DNA of 9,728 nt from positions 1 to 9,728 of the forward strand of contig JAEFAK010000058.1 of NCBI GenBank assembly GCA_016287555.1, written 5' to 3'. The first letter of the stretch is position 1, and each line of letters begins with the position of its first letter. Origin of the DNA: Oscillospiraceae bacterium. GTDB taxonomy: Bacteria > Bacillota > Clostridia > Oscillospirales > Oscillospiraceae. Positions 5,522 through 9,728 of this stretch are shown here, in pieces. The notes beneath the pieces were generated by a model that saw only the letters and a list, made by a program, of their open reading frames with translations, searched no databases and was not told the origin of the DNA. The position numbers were made by a program, and so were the translations under genes.

Positions 5522-7300
5522 ATGGAACAGTCACGCACCCATAACTGCGGCGAGCTCCGCATATCCGACGCCGGAAAGCAGGTCCGCCTCTCCGGCTGGC
5601 TCGAAAACGTACGCGAGGTCGGCGCCAATCTCTCCTTCGCGGTCATCCGCGACTTCTACGGGACGACGCAGGTCGTCGCCGAGGACGAGGAGACGGTCCG
5701 CCTCCTGCACGGGATAACGCGCGAATCCGTCGTCTCCGTCGCGGGGACGGTCCGCGAGCGCGCGAGCAAGAACCCGAAGCTCCCGACGGGCGATATCGAG
5801 GTCGTCCCCGAGAGCATCACGGTCCTCGGCCGCTGCCGCTACAACGAGCTCCCGTTCGAAATAAACCGCAGCCGCGACGCGGACGAGGCGACCCGCCTCA
5901 AGTACCGCTTCCTCGACCTGCGTAATCCTGCCGTCAAGAGCAACATCATCCTGCGCTGCAACGTCGTCGCGGAGCTCCGAAAGCTCATGACCGAGCAGGG
6001 TTTCCTCGAGATAACGACGCCCATCCTGACGGCCTCCTCCCCCGAGGGCGCGCGCGACTATCTCGTCCCGGCGCGCAAGCACCCCGGCAAGTTCTACGCC
6101 CTCCCACAGGCCCCGCAGCAGTTCAAACAGCTGCTCATGGCCTCGGGCTTCGACAGGTACTTCCAGATAGCGCCGTGCTTCCGCGACGAGGACGCGCGCG
6201 GCGACCGCACCCCGGGCGAATTCTACCAGCTCGACATGGAGATGTCCTTCGCCGGGCAGGACGACGTGCTCGGAGTGCTCGAGGAGGTCCTCGTGCCCGT
6301 TTTCCGGAAGTTCGGCCTCTATGACCGCGTCACCCCGGCGCCTTTCCAGCGCATCCCGTTCCGCGAGGCGATGGAGAAATACGGCACCGACAAGCCCGAC
6401 CTGCGAATCGACCTCGAGATAACCGACGCGACCGCGCTCCTGGGCGATATAGGCTTCGGCCCCTTCGAGGGGAACGTCGTCAAGGCCGTCGTCGTCGACG
6501 GCTTCGAGGCCACGCGCAAGCAGATAGACAAGCTCTGCGCCGACGTCGAGGTGCAGACCTCGCAGAAAAGCTACTGGTTCCGCATGGACGAGAGCGGCGA
6601 GCTCGTCGGCGGCATAGCCAAGTTCGTGCAGGAAAAGAAGGAAGAGATCGTCGCCGCGCTGGGTCTCAAGCCCGGCTGCTTCGTCGGTCTGGCCGCGGGC
6701 AAGCTCGCCGTCGCGCAGAAGACCGCGGGCGTCCTGCGCACGAAGCTCGGCGCGCTCTGCCCCGCCCATATGGACAGGGAGCAGTACAGGCTCTGCTGGA
6801 TAGTCGACTTCCCGATGTATGAGATCGGCGAGGAGAGCGGCGAGCTGGAGTTCTGCCATAATCCGTTCTCGATGCCCGCGGGCGGGCTCGAGGTCCTCGA
6901 GAAGGCCGAGCGCGGCGAGATGGACCCGCTCGATATAATGGCCAATCAGTACGACCTCGTCTGCAACGGCTATGAGACCGCCTCCGGCGCCGTGCGCAAC
7001 CACGATCCCGATATCATGATAAAGGCCTTCGAGCTCGTGCGCCTCGGCGAGGACGACGTCAAGAAGAAGTTCCCCGCCATGTACAACGCCTTCTGCTACG
7101 GCGCGCCGCCGCACGCGGGCATCGCCCCGGGCGTGGACCGTATGGTGATGCTGCTGGCGGGCGAGGATTCGATCCGCGAGATCATCCCCTTCCCCATGAA
7201 CAAGAACGCGCAGGACGTGATGATGGGCGCGCCGAGCGAGGTGACGCCCAAGCAGCTCGAAGAGCTGCATATCAAGGTCACGGCGCGGGAGGACGAATGA
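5522..7300 (+). CDS. aspS: Aspartyl-tRNA synthetase
   Basis: This class IIb enzyme charges tRNA-Asp, or tRNA-Asp and tRNA-Asn if non-discriminating. The 592-residue product has the full bacterial layout. An OB-fold anticodon-binding domain spans about 1-105 (VRLSGWLENVRE). The catalytic core runs from RFLDLRNP (about 138), with the flipping/aspartate loop near HPGKFYALPQAPQQFKQ (187-203) and motif 2 at CFR221DED. The bacterial GAD insertion lies at about 300-410, and motif 3 is PGVDR540MVML. Motif 2 has an extra Gly (DRTPG232EF). The end reads AQDVMMGAPSEV, a subtype I recall from alphaproteobacteria and some Clostridia. At the place where discriminating enzymes carry a His in the anticodon-reading loop (RRRDHGG), this protein has Val33, so it may be non-discriminating. 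Spacing after hisS is 17 bases with AGAAGGT as Shine-Dalgarno. The last 4 bases overlap the next gene. Codon style changes in roughly the last 60 codons. Confidence 0.95.
   Translation: MEQSRTHNCGELRISDAGKQVRLSGWLENVREVGANLSFAVIRDFYGTTQVVAEDEETVRLLHGITRESVVSVAGTVRERASKNPKLPTGDIEVVPESITVLGRCRYNELPFEINRSRDADEATRLKYRFLDLRNPAVKSNIILRCNVVAELRKLMTEQGFLEITTPILTASSPEGARDYLVPARKHPGKFYALPQAPQQFKQLLMASGFDRYFQIAPCFRDEDARGDRTPGEFYQLDMEMSFAGQDDVLGVLEEVLVPVFRKFGLYDRVTPAPFQRIPFREAMEKYGTDKPDLRIDLEITDATALLGDIGFGPFEGNVVKAVVVDGFEATRKQIDKLCADVEVQTSQKSYWFRMDESGELVGGIAKFVQEKKEEIVAALGLKPGCFVGLAAGKLAVAQKTAGVLRTKLGALCPAHMDREQYRLCWIVDFPMYEIGEESGELEFCHNPFSMPAGGLEVLEKAERGEMDPLDIMANQYDLVCNGYETASGAVRNHDPDIMIKAFELVRLGEDDVKKKFPAMYNAFCYGAPPHAGIAPGVDRMVMLLAGEDSIREIIPFPMNKNAQDVMMGAPSEVTPKQLEELHIKVTAREDE
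7022..7135. other. Codon-style junction inside the 3' end of aspS
   Basis: Upstream of about 7021 isoleucine is often ATA, leucine is mostly CTC and valine is mostly GTC. From about 7131 onward isoleucine is ATC, and leucine and valine shift to CTG and GTG. In aspS, 12 of the first 23 Ile codons are ATA (the last at about 7019-7021). None of the final five is, and neither is any of the 26 in the next two genes. The break lies near the codons for the motif 3 region, one of the most conserved parts of the protein. The switch itself is read directly from codons; whether it is a recombination junction or an assembly artefact is not decidable here. Confidence 0.55.
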
Positions 7301-8553
7301 AGCGGCGCGCGTTCGCGCTGCTGCTGTGCTTGCTTTTGACGCTCGCCGCTTGCGGCGGGCGTCAAATCGAATCGCCGCAGACGGCGGAAGAGCCGGGACC
7401 GCCCGAGGCGCCGGCGGAGCCGAAATACCTGCCGGAGACCAAGGAGCCGAAGGACGGGGACCCGGAGGACCTGAGCGAGGAGGAGCTTGCCGCGCGGCGC
7501 GCCGCGGCGGACGAGGCACGGCTAAGAGAGCTGCTGGGCGGCATGACGATGGAACAGAAGGTCGGGCAGCTTTTCTTCGCGGGCTGTCCGGCAAGCGGCG
7601 CGGCGGACAAGATCGCGCAGTATCATCTCGGCGGGGTGCTGCTGTTCACGCCGGATTTCAAGAATTCCGCGGGCGCCTGGCTCAGCGCGGAGGACTTTTC
7701 CGCGAAGCTGGAAACCTATCAGACCGCGGCGGCATACGACACGGGGATCCCTCTTTTGATCGGCAGCGACGAGGAGGGCGGCACGGTCACGCGGGCGAGC
7801 CGGAACCCGAATCTGTTCCCCTCCGTCTCCAGGGCGCCGCAGCAGCTCTACCGCGAGGGCGGGCTGGGCGCCGTCCTCAACGACACGGCGCAGAAGAGCT
7901 ATCTGCTGCGGCAGCTTGGCATCAACGTCAACTTTGCGCCGGTGTGCGACGTTTCCATGGATCGGAACGACTTTATCTACGCGCGCAGCCTGGGCAGGAA
8001 CGCCGCCGAAACGGAGGCGTACGTGAAGGGCGTGGTGCAGGTGATGAACGACGCGGGGATCGGCTGCGTGCTGAAGCACTTCCCCGGCTACGGGAACAAC
8101 GCGGACACGCATACCGGCGCCGCCCTGGACAAGCGCCCTCTCGAGAGCTTTCGGGAGTGCGATTTCCTGCCCTTTCGGGGTGGGATCGAGATGGGCGCGC
8201 CCTTCGTGCTCGTCAGCCACAATACCGTCGTCTGTATGGATCCGGAGCGGCCCGCCTCCCTCTCCCCCGCCGTGCACGACGTCCTGCGCGGCGAGCTGGG
8301 CTTCGACGGTGTGATCCTGACGGACGACCTTGCCATGGACGCGGTGACGGCGTACGCCGGGAGCGGCGACGCCGCGGTGCAGGCGCTGCTGGCGGGCAAC
8401 GACATGCTCGTCACCACGGATTTTGAGAGGCAGCTTCCCAAAGTGCTGGAGGCGGCGGCGGACGGCACGCTGCCGGAGGAAACGATCGACGCCGCGTGCC
8501 TGCGCGTGCTGCGCGCAAAGCAGACGCTGGGGCTGCTGCCGGAGAAAGGATAG
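7297..8553 (+). CDS. Glycoside hydrolase family 3 lipoprotein, NagZ-like beta-N-acetylhexosaminidase
   Basis: The product is a secreted, lipid-anchored family 3 glycosidase that probably removes N-acetylglucosamine from peptidoglycan fragments or other glycans outside the membrane. The 418-residue protein begins with a lipoprotein signal: MKRR, a Leu-rich core, then the lipobox LAAC with Cys19 as the lipidated residue. A Pro/Glu-rich linker (about 22-70) leads to the family 3 barrel. Visible motifs are GSDEEGGTVTR, NFAPVCDV, RSLGRN, LKHFPGYGNN, the D270-T-H272 acid/base dyad of the NagZ type and GVILTDDLAMDAV with the likely nucleophile Asp343. All catalytic positions are present. The single barrel domain without the large C-terminal domain also points to the NagZ/YbbD branch. 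The ATG overlaps the aspS stop as ATGA, with GGGAGG at 7287-7292, so translation is probably coupled. Codon use lacks ATA, unlike genes upstream. Substrate remains inferred. Confidence 0.9.
   Translation: MKRRAFALLLCLLLTLAACGGRQIESPQTAEEPGPPEAPAEPKYLPETKEPKDGDPEDLSEEELAARRAAADEARLRELLGGMTMEQKVGQLFFAGCPASGAADKIAQYHLGGVLLFTPDFKNSAGAWLSAEDFSAKLETYQTAAAYDTGIPLLIGSDEEGGTVTRASRNPNLFPSVSRAPQQLYREGGLGAVLNDTAQKSYLLRQLGINVNFAPVCDVSMDRNDFIYARSLGRNAAETEAYVKGVVQVMNDAGIGCVLKHFPGYGNNADTHTGAALDKRPLESFRECDFLPFRGGIEMGAPFVLVSHNTVVCMDPERPASLSPAVHDVLRGELGFDGVILTDDLAMDAVTAYAGSGDAAVQALLAGNDMLVTTDFERQLPKVLEAAADGTLPEETIDAACLRVLRAKQTLGLLPEKG
8543..8550 (+). promoter_or_regulatory. Ribosome binding site deciding the AlaX start
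   Basis: AGAAAGGA lies 5 bases before the ATG at 8556. An in-frame ATG at 8496 would add 20 residues of Ala/Arg-rich sequence lying entirely within the previous gene and has no comparable site. The start at 8556 gives METKKLFYDD, typical of the family. Confidence 0.75.
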
Positions 8554-8555
8554 CT

Positions 8556-9704
8556 ATGGAAACGAAGAAGCTCTTTTACGACGATCCCTTCGGGAAGGAA
8601 TTCACCGCACGCGTGCTCTCCTGCGAGGAGGCGAAGGGCGGCTTTGCGGTCGTGCTGGACCAGACGGCGTTTTACCCCGAGGGCGGCGGACAGCCGGCGG
8701 ACCGCGGCACGCTGGGCCTCGTCCGCGTGCTGGACGTGCATGAGAAGGGCGGCGAGATCGTCCATCTGTGCGACGGCGCCTTCGAGCCGGGCGAGACCGT
8801 GCGCGGCGCGATCGACTGGGCGCGCCGCTTCGACCACATGCAGCAGCATTCGGGCGAGCATATCTGCTCGGGCCTGATCTGCGCGCGCTGGGGCTGCGAC
8901 AACGTGGGCTTCCACATGGGCGCGGACGTCGTGACCATCGACTTCAACGCCGAGATCGCGTGGGACGATCTGCTGGAGATCGAGCGCCGCGCCAACGAGT
9001 ACATTTATGAGGACCATCCCATCGACATCAATTTCTATCGCGGCGCTGAGCTGGACGCCGTGGAGTACCGCAGCAAGAAGCCGCTGGACGGCGACGTGCG
9101 CATCGTCGCGTTTCCCGGCGCGGATTGTTGCGCCTGCTGCGGGACCCACGTCGCGCGCAGCGGCCAGGTGGGGATCGTGAAATTCCTTTCCTGCCAGAAA
9201 TTCCGCGAGGGCGTGCGTATCGAGCTGCTTTGCGGCGCGCGGGCGTACCGCTATCTCGCCGGCACGTGGGAGCAGAATCTGCATATCGCGCAGGCGCTTT
9301 CCGCGAAGCCGCTGGAGAGCGCGGTGGCGGTGGAGCGGCTGGAATCCGAGTTGGGGACGCTCAAGCAGCGCGCCGCACGCCTGGAAGGCCAGGTCTTTTC
9401 CCAGGTCGCCGCGCGCCTTGCGGGCGAGGGCGACGTGCTGCTGTTCGAGGAGGATCTGTCTCCCGACAGCGTGCGCCGGCTCTGCGACGCGGTGATGAAC
9501 GTCTGCGGCGGACGCTGCGCGGTGTTCGCCGGCGCGGACGGAGCTTGGAAATACGCCATCGGGCAGCCGGAGGGCGACCTGCGCGAGCTGGTAAAGTCGC
9601 TCAACGCCGCGCTGCACGGCCGCGGCGGCGGCAAGCCCTTCTTCGCCCAGGGCAGCGCCGCCTGCACCCGCGCGGAGATCGAGGCGTTTTTCGCCGATCA
9701 ATAA
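8556..9704 (+). CDS. AlaX-type alanyl-tRNA editing protein with DHHA1 domain
   Basis: This free-standing relative of the AlaRS editing domain hydrolyses mischarged Ser-tRNA-Ala (and possibly Gly-tRNA-Ala) in the cytoplasm. The 382-residue product has no aminoacylation core. The N-terminal part carries the AlaRS second-domain signature, including DQTAFYPEGGGQPADRG (35-51). The four expected zinc ligands are present: H98 and H102 in HSGEH, and C194 and H198 in CCGTH. A helical linker (about 255-290, LESELGTLKQRAARLEGQV) leads to a C-terminal DHHA1 domain ending in G-G-G-K-P-F-F-A-Q-G-S-A (357-368), the family's typical glycine-rich signature. This layout corresponds to the long AlaX class. The stretch G-A-D-C-C-A-C-C-G has two more cysteines than the usual site. 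It lies 2 bases after the GH3 gene with its own Shine-Dalgarno; no functional link to that gene is evident. Isoleucine codons are 15 ATC and 1 ATT with no ATA. Confidence 0.92.
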   Translation: METKKLFYDDPFGKEFTARVLSCEEAKGGFAVVLDQTAFYPEGGGQPADRGTLGLVRVLDVHEKGGEIVHLCDGAFEPGETVRGAIDWARRFDHMQQHSGEHICSGLICARWGCDNVGFHMGADVVTIDFNAEIAWDDLLEIERRANEYIYEDHPIDINFYRGAELDAVEYRSKKPLDGDVRIVAFPGADCCACCGTHVARSGQVGIVKFLSCQKFREGVRIELLCGARAYRYLAGTWEQNLHIAQALSAKPLESAVAVERLESELGTLKQRAARLEGQVFSQVAARLAGEGDVLLFEEDLSPDSVRRLCDAVMNVCGGRCAVFAGADGAWKYAIGQPEGDLRELVKSLNAALHGRGGGKPFFAQGSAACTRAEIEAFFADQ

Positions 9705-9709
9705 GACGG

Positions 9710-9728
9710 GCGGCAGAAAAAGCCGCTG
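9710..9728 (+). terminator. Possible partial intrinsic terminator after the AlaX gene
   Basis: Six bases after the stop, GCGGC (9710-9714) and GCCGC (9722-9726) could pair around an A-rich loop. Alternatively AAAAAGCCGCTG could be the left arm of a longer bidirectional terminator whose other half lies beyond the window. No T-run is visible, so this is only a suggestion. Confidence 0.3.

Noticed and set aside
5531..7594. 687-codon open frame on the minus strand opposite aspS
   Set aside because: The product is Arg/Ala/Val/Leu/Glu-rich with no recognisable domain, and the frame is a mirror of high-GC aspS codons. The + strand gene has complete AspRS motifs, so this is a shadow frame.
8074..8115. 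Tyr in place of His in the KHFPGH motif of the GH3 protein, considered as an active-site loss
   Set aside because: The D270-T-H272 dyad and Asp343 are intact, and the FPGYGNN form is familiar from clostridial members of the family.
8496..8555. Upstream in-frame start for the AlaX gene
   Set aside because: The extra 20 residues are Ala/Arg-rich, lie inside the GH3 gene and lack a ribosome site; the ATG at 8556 has AGAAAGGA 5 bases upstream.
8088..9701. 537-codon open frame on the minus strand opposite the GH3 and AlaX genes
   Set aside because: It spans two well-supported + strand genes, has low-complexity Ala/Arg composition and shows no domain.

Overview
The window is a densely packed, high-GC stretch in which nine genes all read on the + strand. 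Gaps run from a 4-base overlap to 34 bases, so it looks like one long transcript or a few nested ones. No RNA gene, insertion sequence, CRISPR array or stretch of more than about 50 non-coding bases was seen. Gene content and order (mreC-mreD-PBP2-minD-mgsA-type gene, then hisS-aspS) resemble the cell-shape/division cluster of Clostridia. The GC-rich, AUA-tolerant coding style suggests an uncultured gut-type clostridium (Oscillospirales-like). That placement is inference from memory of gene order and protein motifs.

Bases 2-4130 carry the cell-shape and division block: the 3' end of mreC, complete mreD, a class B penicillin-binding protein (PBP2/MrdA), a MinD-type ATPase and a small methylglyoxal-synthase-fold protein. 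MreC, MreD and PBP2 are core parts of the elongasome that builds lateral-wall peptidoglycan. RodA, MinC and MinE, which usually sit in this block in Clostridia, are absent from the window. The two genes occupying that part of the cluster are both unusual. MinD stops before the C-terminal amphipathic membrane-targeting helix. The MgsA-like protein keeps the fold signatures but has lost most catalytic residues, including the catalytic Asp, which is Leu60 here. This pair is the best candidate for something undescribed.

Bases 4152-7300 carry histidyl- and aspartyl-tRNA synthetases with no leader long enough for a T-box, so they probably share the upstream transcript. The AspRS is of the subtype with a Gly insertion in motif 2 and an 'AQDxMMGAPSEV' C-terminus, which I associate with alphaproteobacteria and some Clostridia.

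Bases 7297-9704 carry a glycoside hydrolase family 3 lipoprotein (NagZ-like beta-N-acetylhexosaminidase) and an AlaX-type alanyl-tRNA editing protein. Codon style changes sharply here. Upstream genes use ATA for many isoleucines (12 of the first 23 in aspS). After base 7021 none of 31 isoleucine codons is ATA. The change falls inside the conserved 3' end of aspS rather than at a gene boundary, which suggests a recombination junction or an assembly chimera.
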